Assembly (NCBI RefSeq): GCF_903866365.1 | Contig: NZ_CAIPNF010000291.1 | Location: 1-52,765 of the forward strand | Direction: 5' to 3' | From: an uncultured Thiocystis sp. | GTDB lineage: Bacteria; Pseudomonadota; Gammaproteobacteria; Chromatiales; Chromatiaceae | Length of the DNA stretch: 52,765 bases | Part shown: piece by piece, positions 29,600-41,139 of the stretch | How positions within the stretch are numbered: the first letter of the stretch is position 1 | How the letters are laid out: each line of letters opens with the position of its first letter | Program-made: the position numbers and the translations under genes | The notes under the pieces: generated by a model | What the model saw: only the letters and a program-made list of their open reading frames with translations | Databases searched by the model: none | Told to the model about the DNA's origin: nothing

Positions 29600-30482
29600 C
29601 CAACTGGACACCTACCGGACACGCTGTCAGGCGCGTCTCGAAACCGCGCTCGACGAACTTCTGCCGCGCGCCAGCGTGCCGCCCCTGCGCCTGCACGAGG
29701 CCATGCGTTATTCGGTGCTGGGCGGCGGCAAGCGCATCCGTCCGCTGCTGACCTACGCGACCGGCGAGGCGCTCGGCATCGAGCCCGCCCGGCTCGACCG
29801 TCCCGCCTGCGCGGTGGAATTCATCCACGCCTACTCGCTGATCCACGACGATCTCCCGGCGATGGACGACGATGACCTGCGCCGCGGACGCCCCACCTGT
29901 CACCGCGCCTTCGACGACGCCACTGCCATCCTCGCCGGTGACGCGCTGCAGACGCTGGCTTTTCAGGCGCTTGCAGAGGCCACCGGACTGGATGCGCAAA
30001 TCCGGATCGCGATGGTCGAGCAACTGGCCCGCGCCAGCGGCTCGCGCGGCATGGTCGGCGGTCAGGCGCTGGATCTGGAGGCCGAGGGCAAGGCGCTCGA
30101 TGTCGCCATGCTCGAACATATCCACATCCACAAGACCGGCGCGCTGATTCGCGCCTCCGTGCAGATGGGTATCCTGGCCCACGGCTCGCTCGACGCGGAC
30201 CGCGCCGAGCGCCTGGACCGGTACGCCAAGTGTCTCGGACTGGCGTTCCAGATCCAGGACGACGTGCTCGACGTGGAGGGCGACACCGCCCTGATCGGCA
30301 AGACCGCCGGGCGCGATCAGGCGCTCGACAAGGCCACCTACCCGGCCCTGGTCGGACTGGCCGAGGCGAAGGAGATGGCGGCCGATCTGATCGGCGAGGC
30401 GCTGACCGCCATCGAGATCCTGCCGGACGGCGCCGATCCCATGCGCTGGATCGCGAGCGCGCTGCTGGGGCGCAGGAATTGA
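29589..30482 (+). CDS. ispA: Farnesyl (geranyl) diphosphate synthase
   Basis: Short-chain prenyl diphosphate synthase of 297 residues. It starts at the ATG at 29589 inside the end of xseB. The first Asp-rich motif is [14 protein letters not shown], the second is DDVLD, and [10 protein letters not shown] and [13 protein letters not shown] are present. The residues before the first Asp motif ([11 protein letters not shown]) resemble other IspA enzymes, so farnesyl diphosphate is the expected product. In E. coli, dxs follows; here the next gene is kdsA on the opposite strand, with only 39 bases between the stops. Confidence 0.95.
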   Translation: MTHNQLDTYRTRCQARLETALDELLPRASVPPLRLHEAMRYSVLGGGKRIRPLLTYATGEALGIEPARLDRPACAVEFIHAYSLIHDDLPAMDDDDLRRGRPTCHRAFDDATAILAGDALQTLAFQALAEATGLDAQIRIAMVEQLARASGSRGMVGGQALDLEAEGKALDVAMLEHIHIHKTGALIRASVQMGILAHGSLDADRAERLDRYAKCLGLAFQIQDDVLDVEGDTALIGKTAGRDQALDKATYPALVGLAEAKEMAADLIGEALTAIEILPDGADPMRWIASALLGRRN

Positions 30483-30521
30483 CACCTGCCGACCTGGAAG
30501 ACGTCTCTTGATGGGGTCAAG

Positions 30522-33049
<2,528 letters not shown>

Positions 33050-33175
33050 CTACCAAAATCGCGGCGTCGGCTCAATCGGCTCGCCGCCGCCCGCGAAGTC
33101 AGCAGGGTAGCGTAATTGGTACACGAACCCCTGCCCTTGTAATTTGTCATCGATGCGGTTACAAAACACCTATTC

Positions 33176-33189
33176 TTGATCCAGATCAA
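33176..33189 (+). promoter_or_regulatory. FNR box TTGATCCAGATCAA
   Basis: Exact match to the consensus TTGAT-N4-ATCAA, centred about 51 bases before the fnr ATG. In E. coli, FNR represses its own gene from a site over the promoter, so autoregulation is likely; no transcription start is mapped. Confidence 0.85.
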
Positions 33190-33233
33190 ATGGCAGACCA
33201 AAATTGAGCTGCCGATGGCGAGGGGGCGGTGCC

Positions 33234-33995
33234 ATGAGTCAATTCAAAGTCATTTCATTGGAATCCATTCGAGTCGCATGCAAGAACTGCACGCTGGCCT
33301 CGTTGTGCCTGCCCATGGGGCTGTCTCCGGAAGACGTGGAGCGTCTCGACGAGATTGTCAAACGCGCCAGACCTTTGCACCGCGGCGATTATCTGTTTCG
33401 CGAGGGCGACCGGTTCCGGGCGCTCTATGTCGTCAAGACCGGGTCGGTCAAGACCTTCGCGCCCAGTTCCGAGGGCGGCGAGCAGGTTCTGGGCTTCCAT
33501 CTGCCCGGCGAGATCATCGGTCTCGATGCCATCGACAAGGATGTCCACGCCTGTTCCGCCAAGGTACTCGAAACCTCGGCGATCTGCGAAATCCCCTTCA
33601 CCAGACTCGAAGACCTGACCGCGACCACCCCCAGCCTTCAGCATCAGATGTACCGGCTGCTCAGCAAGGAGATCGGCCAGGATACCGACATGCTGCTGCT
33701 GCTCGGCAAGAAGAACGCGGAGGAGCGTCTGGCCGCGTTTCTTTTAAGCCTGTCCCAACGCCTGCACAAGCGCGGTCTCTCGCCCTCCGATTTCTATCTC
33801 AGCATGTCGCGCCACGAGATCGGCAATTATCTGGGACTCGCGGTCGAAACCGTCAGCCGACTGTTCACGCGCTTCCAGGAAGACGGTCTGATGTGCGTGG
33901 ATCGCAAGCATATCCAGTTGCTCGACTTGCCCGCGCTGGAATCCCTGGTCGGCGGTTCCGGGCAGAGCCGGCGCCAGCAGCAACAGCAGACCTAA
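33234..33995 (+). CDS. fnr: FNR anaerobic transcription regulator
   Basis: Crp/Fnr regulator of 253 residues from the ATG at 33234, which follows a GAGGGGG site. The four cluster-ligand cysteines are in place: Cys16, Cys19 and Cys25 in CKNCTLASLC (C-x2-C-x5-C) and Cys107 in DVHACSA, so it should carry an oxygen-labile [4Fe-4S] cluster. The recognition helix SRHEIGNYLGLAVETVSRLFTRF has the E..SR pattern that reads TTGAT half-sites. A perfect FNR box lies in its own promoter region. The C-terminus is a short Gln run. Its last bases overlap the convergent dnaQ gene. Confidence 0.96.
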   Translation: MSQFKVISLESIRVACKNCTLASLCLPMGLSPEDVERLDEIVKRARPLHRGDYLFREGDRFRALYVVKTGSVKTFAPSSEGGEQVLGFHLPGEIIGLDAIDKDVHACSAKVLETSAICEIPFTRLEDLTATTPSLQHQMYRLLSKEIGQDTDMLLLLGKKNAEERLAAFLLSLSQRLHKRGLSPSDFYLSMSRHEIGNYLGLAVETVSRLFTRFQEDGLMCVDRKHIQLLDLPALESLVGGSGQSRRQQQQQT

Positions 33996-34708
33996 TCCGC
34001 CTTCAGCCAAAGACAACCGTCCGCGCTTGCGGCCTGGATAGCCGCCAGCCGCGCCGCATGCGCGGCACAACTGACAGCATCGGCGTGGACCACGCGCAGG
34101 CGCGCACGCCCAGGATCGAGCTGACCGCGATGCCGGGTGCGCGGATCCCCCCCCGCTTCGGAGACATCCACATCCAGGTGGAACGCGACTTGTCCACCGG
34201 TCATCGCGAGATAGACGTCGGCCAGTATTTCGGCGTCGAGCAGGGCGCCATGCAGATCCCGGTGCGAGTTATCGACGGCATAGCGCTTACAGAGCGCGTC
34301 CAGCCCGTTGCGCTGTCCCGGATGGAGCCGGCGCGCCATCGCGAGCGTGTCGGTCACCTCGCAAAGATCCCGGATACTTGGCGTATCCGCCCGCCATTGC
34401 CTCAGTTCGTGATCGAGAAAGCCCACATCGAATGGCGCATTGTGGATGATCAACTCCGCGCCCTCGACATAGCGCAGAAAATCCTCCGCGACCTCGGCAA
34501 AGCGCGGCTTGTCGGCGAGAAAGGCGTTGGTGATGCCGTGGACATTTACCGCCCCGACGTCGATCTCGCGATCCGGTTGCAAATATTGATGAAACACGTT
34601 GCGCGTGAGCCGGCGGTCGATCAACTCGACGCAGCCGATCTCGATGATCCGGTGCCCTTCCCTGGGATCCAGTCCCGTGGTCTCGGTATCAAGGACGACC
34701 TGACGCAT
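33992..34708 (-). CDS. dnaQ: DNA polymerase III epsilon subunit (3'-5' proofreading exonuclease)
   Basis: DEDDh exonuclease of 238 residues from the ATG at 34708 (GGAGGG upstream). Exo I is LDTETTG (Asp7, Glu9), Exo II lies in [18 protein letters not shown], and Exo III is [21 protein letters not shown] with His and Asp. The C-terminal part after the exonuclease domain, which binds the polymerase subunit, is low-complexity here. The start lies 20 bases inside rnhA, as in many gammaproteobacteria. Confidence 0.95.
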   Translation of the reverse strand: MRQVVLDTETTGLDPREGHRIIEIGCVELIDRRLTRNVFHQYLQPDREIDVGAVNVHGITNAFLADKPRFAEVAEDFLRYVEGAELIIHNAPFDVGFLDHELRQWRADTPSIRDLCEVTDTLAMARRLHPGQRNGLDALCKRYAVDNSHRDLHGALLDAEILADVYLAMTGGQVAFHLDVDVSEAGGDPRTRHRGQLDPGRARLRVVHADAVSCAAHAARLAAIQAASADGCLWLKAD

Positions 34709-35150
34709 TCCGCCCTCCCGCGCCGGGCACGCCCTGATTGGCCAGGCGATCGGCGCGCTCGTTTTCGGCGTGTCCCGTATGGCCCCTGACCCACCGCCAG
34801 AGGACCTCGTGACCGCCGAGCGCGGCATCGAGCCGTTCCCAGAGATCGCGGTTCTTGACCGGCTGGCGGTTGGCGGTGCGCCAGCCGTTGCGCTTCCAAT
34901 TAGGCATCCACTCGCCGACCCCGCGCTTGACGTACTGCGAGTCGGTGGTGATCTCGATCCGGGTTGGCTTTTGTAACGACTCCAGCGCGACGATCACCGC
35001 CATCAGCTCCATGCGGTTATTGGTCGTCTCGCGCTCGCCGCCGCACAGCTCTTGTTCGGCCGCGCCCCAACGCAGCAGCACGCCCCAGCCGCCCGGCCCG
35101 GGATTCCCCTTACAGGCGCCGTCGGTAAAGGCTTGCACAGTCTCAGACAT
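34689..35150 (-). CDS. rnhA: Ribonuclease HI
   Basis: RNase H1 of 153 residues from the ATG at 35150 (GGGG about eight bases upstream), cutting RNA in RNA-DNA hybrids. The catalytic acids fall at the E. coli positions: Asp10 ([16 protein letters not shown]), Glu48 (NNRMELMAV) and Asp70 (TTDSQYV), with the late Asp in [11 protein letters not shown]. It overlaps both neighbours, the methyltransferase upstream by 8 bases and dnaQ downstream by 20, so the three are cotranscribed. Confidence 0.96.
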   Translation of the reverse strand: MSETVQAFTDGACKGNPGPGGWGVLLRWGAAEQELCGGERETTNNRMELMAVIVALESLQKPTRIEITTDSQYVKRGVGEWMPNWKRNGWRTANRQPVKNRDLWERLDAALGGHEVLWRWVRGHTGHAENERADRLANQGVPGAGGRNASGRP

Positions 35151-35907
35151 GACTTCTACCCCGTGTCGTCGGTCGGACGGCATTGCCCGGCAAAAGGGCG
35201 TGCAGTCGGTTCCAGGATGGTTTCAGAGGGGTGAGGGTGGCGACCCGCTTGACCGCCCGGATGACGTAGCCGCCACTCAGCACCGGCCAGAAGCGCCGTC
35301 CCAACGACTCGATTGGCGCGCAATGCGCACCCTGCGCGCTCCGCAAGGGCGGGCAGAACAGGATGCGTTCACAAAACTCGATAGCAAACCCGGCGTCGGC
35401 AAGCCACGCCTCGACTTGCGAAGGCATTCTGAAACGACCGCACCAGGGCATCCGCCCACTGACGCTCAACAGCACTCCCCAGAGACCCCAGGCGCTGAAC
35501 GCATTGAAGCCCACGATGATCACGCGCCCATCGGGGATCAGCACCCGCTCGACCTCGCGCAGTACGGCCCGTGGGTCATCCGTGAAGTCGAGCGTATGCG
35601 GCAGCAGGATGGCGTCGATACTATCGGTCGCCAGCGGAAGCTGGCTCTCCAGACCGATGATCTCCATCCCGTGTTGCCCGGACGGCTGTTCGGGAGGCAG
35701 CATGATCCGGTGACGAATGCGGCTTGAGTCCAGCGCCTCGCGAAAAATCTCGGTTGGACCAAGCTGCACCAGATAGTACCCGAAGGTCTGATGGAGCAGA
35801 CGCTGCACACACTCGCTCTCGGCCCTGGCCACTTTCCGCCCAAGCGGCGAGCGATACCAGTCCTGGAGCCGTTTGAACGGCGATGTCCGGCGTTGGGAAA
35901 CTGTCAT
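35143..35907 (-). CDS. Class I SAM methyltransferase (YafS-like)
   Basis: Product of 254 residues from the ATG at 35907 (AGAGG about eight bases upstream). The methyltransferase core shows [44 protein letters not shown], with the post-I to motif III region clear; the Gly-rich motif I is weak. In E. coli the same place next to rnhA-dnaQ is held by yafS, and the length agrees. The substrate is unknown. It starts the operon with rnhA and dnaQ; the divergent mltD starts 177 bases away. Confidence 0.88.
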   Translation of the reverse strand: MTVSQRRTSPFKRLQDWYRSPLGRKVARAESECVQRLLHQTFGYYLVQLGPTEIFREALDSSRIRHRIMLPPEQPSGQHGMEIIGLESQLPLATDSIDAILLPHTLDFTDDPRAVLREVERVLIPDGRVIIVGFNAFSAWGLWGVLLSVSGRMPWCGRFRMPSQVEAWLADAGFAIEFCERILFCPPLRSAQGAHCAPIESLGRRFWPVLSGGYVIRAVKRVATLTPLKPSWNRLHALLPGNAVRPTTRGRSHV

Positions 35908-36084
35908 GCGGATGCCTCTCTTTGAGGTGCACATGGTACCCATGATCGCGAACGCTGTCGTGCGGCCGAATGTGTGATATCCGCGTTCAAGCCTGGAATT
36001 CTGCGCGTCCTTTGCGTATCATGTGCCGTGATAAAAAATAATATTTCGCTCAAACAAGCAGTTAAAAATTCAAATGGGGTTCCA

Positions 36085-37512
36085 ATGCCTGATGCCAGAC
36101 TTTTGGGACGCGCCTCTTGTGCGCTCGTCGCCCTTGCCTTGCCGCTGCTGAACGGTTGTGCCAGGCAACCCGACGTCACCGCCTTCAACAATTTCGATGG
36201 CGCCTATTCGGGCATGGTCTCCGCCCGCGAATACGGCTTCGTCAGACCCGCCGAGGATGTTCTCGTCGCGGGGAAATCCAAATCCAGGGTGGCAAACCGC
36301 CTCCCGACAGGAGATGTCTGGAGCCGGGTGCGCTCCGGTATGCAGATGAATCTGCACGCCGACTCCCGCATCGATTCCACGCTCGAACGGTTCCGCCGCG
36401 ATCCCCGCTATCTGGAAAAAATGTCGCAACAGGCGACGCCCTATCTGCCGACCATCGTCGCCGAGATCGAGCGACGCGGGTTCCCCATGGAGCTGGCGCT
36501 GCTGCCCCATGTCGAAAGCCGCTATAACCCCGCCGCGACCTCGCCCAAGGCCGCCGGCGGCATGTGGCAGTTCATGCCCTACACCGCCCGCGAGATGGGG
36601 CTGCGCATGGATAACGGATACGACGAGCGGCGCGATGTCGTCGCCTCGACGCGCGCCGCCATGGACTATCTGGATCAGCTCAGCCGACGCTTCGATGGCG
36701 ATTGGGAGCTGGCCATGGCCGCCTACAATTGCGGTCCCGGACGGGTCGAGGCCGCTCTTGAGGCCAACCGTCGCAACGGCAAACCCACCGATTTCTGGTC
36801 CTTGAACCTGCCGAACGAGACCAAGCAATACGTCCCGCAGATCCTCGCCACGGCCCGGCTGGTCGCCGATTCGCGCAAATACGGGCAGCGACTGCCCGTG
36901 ATCGCCGATCGCCCCCGCACCGAGATGCTGCTGACCAGCACGCCCATGAATCTGGTCAAGGTCGCGATCGCCGCCGGCGTGGACTTCGCCGAGATCCAGC
37001 GCCTGAATCCCGAGATCAAATCGAAATCGCTGGGGCAAAACATCGCCCAACTCATGGTTCCCGCCGGAACCGGCGCCAAACTCAAACCGTCCTCGGCGAA
37101 CGTGGTCAGGGTGATGCCGATGACGGTGGGGGCCGCCGATTCCTCGCGAACCGCCGTCCGTCTCCGTCAGAGGGAGCCCGCCGTCGCGAACGTTAATCTC
37201 GTGGACGACAAGGTCCATCAGGTCAAAAACGGCGAGACCCTGACATCGATCGCGCTGCGACATGGGATCGCGCGAGACAATCTTGCCGACTGGAATGGCC
37301 TGTCGCCGCGCGAACCGCTGCTGCCGGGTCAGACCCTGCGCATCCCCAAACAGGAAGATCAGAACCTTGTCACCCACTGGGTGCGCAAGGGCGACTCCAT
37401 CGAGACCATCGCCCGCCGCTATGGCGTAACCGTCACGGAACTCCGGCGCTGGAACCGGATCACCGACAATCGTCTGAAACAGGGCGAAAAACTGCGTATC
37501 TATCGGAGCTGA
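36085..37512 (+). CDS. mltD: Membrane-bound lytic murein transglycosylase D
   Basis: Lipoprotein of 475 residues from the ATG at 36085. The signal ends LALPLLNGC with Cys25 as the lipid-modified residue. The SLT domain has the catalytic Glu in LLPHVESRYNP, then GMWQFMPYTAREMGL and MAAYNCGPGRVE. Two C-terminal LysM modules follow (VKNGETLTSIALRHGI and VRKGDSIETIARRYGV), which bind peptidoglycan. It cuts glycan strands to 1,6-anhydro ends at the outer membrane. Divergent from the methyltransferase operon; gloB, which lies between the two in E. coli, is absent. Confidence 0.95.
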   Translation: MPDARLLGRASCALVALALPLLNGCARQPDVTAFNNFDGAYSGMVSAREYGFVRPAEDVLVAGKSKSRVANRLPTGDVWSRVRSGMQMNLHADSRIDSTLERFRRDPRYLEKMSQQATPYLPTIVAEIERRGFPMELALLPHVESRYNPAATSPKAAGGMWQFMPYTAREMGLRMDNGYDERRDVVASTRAAMDYLDQLSRRFDGDWELAMAAYNCGPGRVEAALEANRRNGKPTDFWSLNLPNETKQYVPQILATARLVADSRKYGQRLPVIADRPRTEMLLTSTPMNLVKVAIAAGVDFAEIQRLNPEIKSKSLGQNIAQLMVPAGTGAKLKPSSANVVRVMPMTVGAADSSRTAVRLRQREPAVANVNLVDDKVHQVKNGETLTSIALRHGIARDNLADWNGLSPREPLLPGQTLRIPKQEDQNLVTHWVRKGDSIETIARRYGVTVTELRRWNRITDNRLKQGEKLRIYRS

Positions 37513-37545
37513 ACGAGGGGCATCGCCTAACCGACCCCAAACGCA

Positions 37546-38739
37546 ATGGCCATTGCCCGGATCGTCTTCAATCTTCAGTGGAAGAGTCGCCATGCGCTTC
37601 ACAACGACGCGCTCCTGCTCGCCCGGCTGAATTCCTGGCGGGATGTCTTCCCGCCTGAACTCGACGCGGCCATCGCTGGCGGATCCGGTGGCGATCGGAG
37701 CAGTCATGCATTCGATCCCGGCGTTCTGACGACGCCTTTTCGAGAAGAGCGGCTAATCTCGCTCGAACCTCGTCATTTCGACCGCTCCCGTCTGGCGCCG
37801 GAAGATGCCGAACCGCGCCTCGGGCGTTTTTATCCAGGCCAATTCGCCCGCTTACCGGACCCTGGCGCGATCGCCGATCGGCAACCGTTTCGGGTCGTCG
37901 ACACCAGACCGGAGCAACTGCGGATCGACCTCAACCACCCGCTGGCCGCGTATCCGCTGCGTCTGGATCTCAGCATCGAAGACATTGCCAATCAGGTTGT
38001 GGAACACGGCGGTCGCTGCAATGAGGTGGCGGATCTGATCACCGGCGGCGGTCCGGGGATGCAGGCACGCTGGCGCGATCTGCCCACCGATTTCTGGTCG
38101 GGCCAGCCGTTCCGGCGTCAGGATTCCGGGCCTGATGCGGCCTTCTACCAACAGCCGCGTTTTGTCGATCATCTCGACCGTACCGCCATCGGTCAAATCA
38201 GCGCGCTCCATGGCCGTCTGATCGCCGGCGGAGACAGCATCCTGGATCTGCTGTCGAGTTGGCATTCGCACCTTCCCGGCACGCTGGAGACCGGTCCGGT
38301 CACCGGACTTGGGATGAACGCCGACGAACTTGCCGCAAACCCGCTGCTCCACCAACGCCTGGTCCATGATCTCAACGCGGAGCCGAGGGTTCCCTGCGAG
38401 GATCACGCCTTCGATGCCGTCATCTGCACCGCCTCGGTGGAATATCTGACACAGCCCCTGGCGGTCTTCCGGGACATCGCCCGAGTTTTGTGCCCTGGCG
38501 GAATCTTCATCGTCAGTTTCTCGAACCGCTGGTTCCCGCCCAAGACCATCCAGCTCTGGCCAGCGCTCCACGAATTCGAGCGACCCGGTCTGGTGCTCGA
38601 CTATTTCCTGGAATCCTGCCTGTTTCAGGATCTCGAAACCTGGTCGATGCGCGGATTGCCCCGCCCGCCGGACGACAAATATGCCGATCGGCTACCCCAC
38701 TCGGACCCGGTGCACGCGGTCTGGGGACGACGAATCTGA
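37546..38739 (+). CDS. FKBP/SlyD-like segment joined to a degenerate methyltransferase domain
   Basis: Product of 397 residues. The middle part (PFRVVDTRPEQLRIDLNHPLAAYPLRLDL) matches the final strands of SlyD-type prolyl isomerases, where the xxxDxNHPLAG motif is typical. The C-terminal half looks like a class I methyltransferase: SILDLLSSW in place of the usual glycine-rich loop, then HAFDAVICTASVEYLTQPLAVFRDIARVLCPGGIFIVSFSNR. The altered loop suggests weak or lost SAM binding. The N-terminal 90 residues are unassigned. The start is uncertain, as no ribosome site stands near 37546. It lies between two cell-wall genes on the same strand. Confidence 0.8.
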   Translation: MAIARIVFNLQWKSRHALHNDALLLARLNSWRDVFPPELDAAIAGGSGGDRSSHAFDPGVLTTPFREERLISLEPRHFDRSRLAPEDAEPRLGRFYPGQFARLPDPGAIADRQPFRVVDTRPEQLRIDLNHPLAAYPLRLDLSIEDIANQVVEHGGRCNEVADLITGGGPGMQARWRDLPTDFWSGQPFRRQDSGPDAAFYQQPRFVDHLDRTAIGQISALHGRLIAGGDSILDLLSSWHSHLPGTLETGPVTGLGMNADELAANPLLHQRLVHDLNAEPRVPCEDHAFDAVICTASVEYLTQPLAVFRDIARVLCPGGIFIVSFSNRWFPPKTIQLWPALHEFERPGLVLDYFLESCLFQDLETWSMRGLPRPPDDKYADRLPHSDPVHAVWGRRI

Positions 38740-38756
38740 GTCAACGCGGGGATCGC

Positions 38757-39320
38757 ATGGGAACGCGGCACGTTTTGTTGACGGCGTTTCTGCTCGCCAT
38801 CCTGCTGGCGCCCACCGCGCCGGCGATGTCCTTCCTTCCCACCTTCGACCTTCCGCAATCCACGGCAAACAAACCGCCGGAATTTCGGCCGCCAAATCCC
38901 AGCATGGCTGATCGCGTAGTCGTGAAAAAGGCCGAGCGCCGTCTCTATCTCATGCGCGGCGATCAGCCGCTACGCACCTATCCAATCGCACTCGGCTTCC
39001 GCCCGGAAGGCCCCAAGCGGCTGGAAGGCGACGGCCGTACTCCCGAGGGGCGCTACGTCCTGGAGCGGCGCAATCCGCGCAGCAGCTACCGCAAATCGCT
39101 CCATCTCTCCTATCCCAATGCGCGAGATCGCCTGCGGGCACACACCCGGGGGGGCCGCCCGGGCGGCATGATCATGATCCACGGGCAACCGAATGCGCAC
39201 GCCGGAGGAAGGCCAAGAGAAGGCGACTGGACGTTCGGCTGTATCGCCGTCTCCAACCCGGCGATCGACGAGATCTGGTCATTGACCGCCGATGGCACGC
39301 CGATCGAGATCCTGCCCTGA
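38757..39320 (+). CDS. L,D-transpeptidase (YkuD domain)
   Basis: Product of 187 residues from the ATG at 38757 with GGGGA upstream. The signal is LLTAFLLAILLAPTAPAMS. The YkuD domain has RLYLMRGDQPLRTYPIALGF, GRTPEGRYVL, His142 in IHGQPN and the catalytic Cys162 in FGCIAVSN. It would make or exchange L,D crosslinks, or attach proteins to peptidoglycan, in the periplasm. It starts 17 bases after the preceding gene. Its stop is four bases from the convergent 5'-nucleotidase stop, with no terminator between. Confidence 0.93.
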   Translation: MGTRHVLLTAFLLAILLAPTAPAMSFLPTFDLPQSTANKPPEFRPPNPSMADRVVVKKAERRLYLMRGDQPLRTYPIALGFRPEGPKRLEGDGRTPEGRYVLERRNPRSSYRKSLHLSYPNARDRLRAHTRGGRPGGMIMIHGQPNAHAGGRPREGDWTFGCIAVSNPAIDEIWSLTADGTPIEILP

Positions 39321-39324
39321 TCGC

Positions 39325-40245
39325 CTAATCGTTCGCAACGCCGTGCGGGACATGTCCGGTCGCCACATGCAAACGCGCGGCGTCGCAATGCACGGACTGA
39401 TCGTCGAAGAAAATATCGGCATCGAAGGCCGTCAGGAAGCGCGCCTTGCCGAGTCCCCCGAGAAAAAGCGCCTCGTCGATGCGAATGCCCCAGGCGCGCA
39501 GGGTACGGATCACCCGCTCATGCGAGGGCGCGCCGCGCGAGGTCACTAGCGCGGTTCTCAGGGGCGAGTCATCCGGCGGGAACAGTGCCTGGAGCTGATG
39601 AATCGCCACCAGCAAGCCCTTGAAGGGACCGCCGGGCAATGGCTCGTGAGCCGCCGCCGACTCGCTCGCGTTGAAGACCGCGAGCCCCTCCTGTCGATAG
39701 ACGCGCTCCGCCTCGTCCGAAAAAAGGACGGCATCGCCGTCGAAGGCGATACGGACCCGCTCATCCTCATGTTCGGCGGTCGGCGGCGAGGACGGCAGCA
39801 CCGTGGCCGCGGCACAGCCGGCATCCAGTGCCAGTCGCACATCCAGCGGGTCTGCGGATAAAAACAGATGCGCGCCAAAGGCGGCGACATAGCGGTAAGG
39901 ACTCGCCCCGCCCGTGAAGGCCGCGCGGGCGATATCGAGCCCATGATGGTGGGCCGAGGTCAGCACCCGCAGACCGGTGTCCGAACTGTTGCGCGAGAGC
40001 AGAATCACTTCCACGCGCCCGCGCTCGCCCAAGGTCGCATTGAGGCTCATCAGTTTCTTGACCAGCGGAAAGGCTACGCCCGGCTCCAGGATGTCGCCCT
40101 CATGGGCCACCTGGTACTCGCGATAAGCGTCGACCCCCTGCGTCTCGAAAAGACGGTGCGATTCGCTCAGATCGAAGAGCGCGCGCGAGGAGATGGCGAC
40201 GATCAGCCGCACGGTCTCGTGATCCAGACCAGCATCGCTCGACAT
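39325..40245 (-). CDS. 5'-nucleotidase (PF06189 type)
   Basis: Product of 306 residues from the ATG at 40245 with GAAGGG close upstream. It matches the cytosolic 5'-nucleotidase group with LIVAISSRALFDLSESHRLFE, HEGDILEPGVAFPLVKKLM, VEVILLSRNSSDTGLRV, the conserved FLSADPLDV, RIAFDGDAVLFSDEAERVY with the HAD-like Asp pair, and EALFLGGLGKARFL with a distal FFDDQ motif. It would free nucleosides from nucleoside monophosphates. The C-terminal tail is His/Ala-rich. Confidence 0.92.
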   Translation of the reverse strand: MSSDAGLDHETVRLIVAISSRALFDLSESHRLFETQGVDAYREYQVAHEGDILEPGVAFPLVKKLMSLNATLGERGRVEVILLSRNSSDTGLRVLTSAHHHGLDIARAAFTGGASPYRYVAAFGAHLFLSADPLDVRLALDAGCAAATVLPSSPPTAEHEDERVRIAFDGDAVLFSDEAERVYRQEGLAVFNASESAAAHEPLPGGPFKGLLVAIHQLQALFPPDDSPLRTALVTSRGAPSHERVIRTLRAWGIRIDEALFLGGLGKARFLTAFDADIFFDDQSVHCDAARLHVATGHVPHGVAND

Positions 40246-40310
40246 TTTTCCCTTCACTGTTCGCCTGCGTTGTCTGATTTTCAGCCCACCAGGACATCCT
40301 GAGAATGACC

Positions 40311-40330
40311 CCTCGGCGGTCAGGCCGAGG
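40311..40330. other. Hairpin upstream of the 5'-nucleotidase gene
   Basis: CCTCGGC, loop GGTCAG, GCCGAGG. It lies just after the stop of the minus-strand hypothetical gene at 40343 and may end that transcript, though no T tract follows. Confidence 0.4.
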
Positions 40331-40342
40331 AAGCCGACCGCC

Positions 40343-40822
40343 TCAGCGCATGAGCGCGCGTGATGGCGCGACGGCGACCCTGGACTCTGAACCGCGCAAG
40401 GCTCCGGGAGGCGCCACACGCCACGCGATCTGCCGCTCCCGCACCCCGGTCCAGACGCCCTCCCCCTGCCGGACCACCAGCGCCGAGCGCCCGGCGGCGA
40501 GCAGACGCGCCAGACAGGCCCCCTCCAACCGCACCGGAACGCCATAACGCGCCCCGCGCCGATTCGCCGTCAAGGGCTTAAGCGCCAGCAATGCCGGCAG
40601 TTCGCCCGGCGGATCATAGCACTCGGAATAGGCCCCCACCTGGAACAACAGCCGATCCTCTGGAAAGCGCTCGGCGAACCAACGGTCTTGACGCCGCGCG
40701 CTGCACGATGTAGCCAGCGTGGATGGGTAGAGTGACTGCGGCACGACGCTGAAGACTGGGCAGTGACGCTCGCCGGTCACGAAACCCATCGAACCGCTAG
40801 CGACCTTGCTGGCCCCTTTCAT
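40343..40822 (-). CDS. Hypothetical protein
   Basis: Open frame of up to 159 residues that I do not recognise. The composition is Arg/Ala/Leu-rich and high-GC like its neighbours. It has no signal peptide or membrane segment; two N-terminal cysteines occur (RHCPVF, ATSCSA). A run such as RLLFQVGAYSECYDPPGELPALLALKPL looks protein-like, while the C-terminus is low-complexity. The start is unclear (MKGASK at 40822 or a Met 11 codons later) and no strong ribosome site is seen. It may be real but could be spurious. Confidence 0.4.
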   Translation of the reverse strand: MKGASKVASGSMGFVTGERHCPVFSVVPQSLYPSTLATSCSARRQDRWFAERFPEDRLLFQVGAYSECYDPPGELPALLALKPLTANRRGARYGVPVRLEGACLARLLAAGRSALVVRQGEGVWTGVRERQIAWRVAPPGALRGSESRVAVAPSRALMR

Positions 40823-40829
40823 TCCTCGA

Positions 40830-40868
40830 TTGAAAAAGCGCCTTATTTGGCACTATATTTGTAGCCAA
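40830..40868 (+). promoter_or_regulatory. Promoter and operator of the toxin-antitoxin genes
   Basis: TTGAAA (40830-40835), an 18-base spacer and TATATT (40854-40859) form a good sigma-70 promoter. TTGGC (40847-40851) and GCCAA (40864-40868) form an inverted repeat across the -10 region, a typical place for antitoxin-mediated autorepression. AGGAG follows seven bases before the antitoxin ATG. Confidence 0.7.
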
Positions 40869-40887
40869 TACTATCCAGGAGCCGACC

Positions 40888-41139
40888 ATGGACACAATCT
40901 ACGCCGATTACTCCATCAGCATGTCCGAATTCAAACGCAACCCGGCGCAGGTGCTGCGTACCGCCGGTGAGAAGCCCGTGGCTGTGCTGAATCACAACCG
41001 TCCGGCCTTCTACATGATCACGCCAAAGCTCTTCGCGGCCATGGTAGAAGATCTGGTCGACCGCGATCTGGTGGAACTGGTGCGTCACCGTCTTGCGTAT
41101 GAAGACGACGCCATCGAGGTCGACATTGACAAAATCTGA
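40888..41139 (+). CDS. Antitoxin, Phd/YefM (StbD-like) family
   Basis: Product of 83 residues. The N-terminal DNA-binding part is ISMSEFKRNPAQVLRTAGEKPVAVLNHNRPAFYMITPKLF, the Phd/YefM pattern. The C-terminal acidic helix (DLVELVRHRLAYEDDAIEVDIDKI) would wrap the toxin. AGGAG stands seven bases before the ATG. The stop lies inside the toxin reading frame, giving a short overlap. Confidence 0.9.
   Translation: MDTIYADYSISMSEFKRNPAQVLRTAGEKPVAVLNHNRPAFYMITPKLFAAMVEDLVDRDLVELVRHRLAYEDDAIEVDIDKI

Noticed and set aside
33104-33170. tRNA-like stretch (TAGCGTAATTGGTAC ... CCCTTGTAA)
   Set aside because: It resembles a D-arm and an anticodon loop, but there is no T-arm sequence, no paired acceptor stem and no closed anticodon stem.
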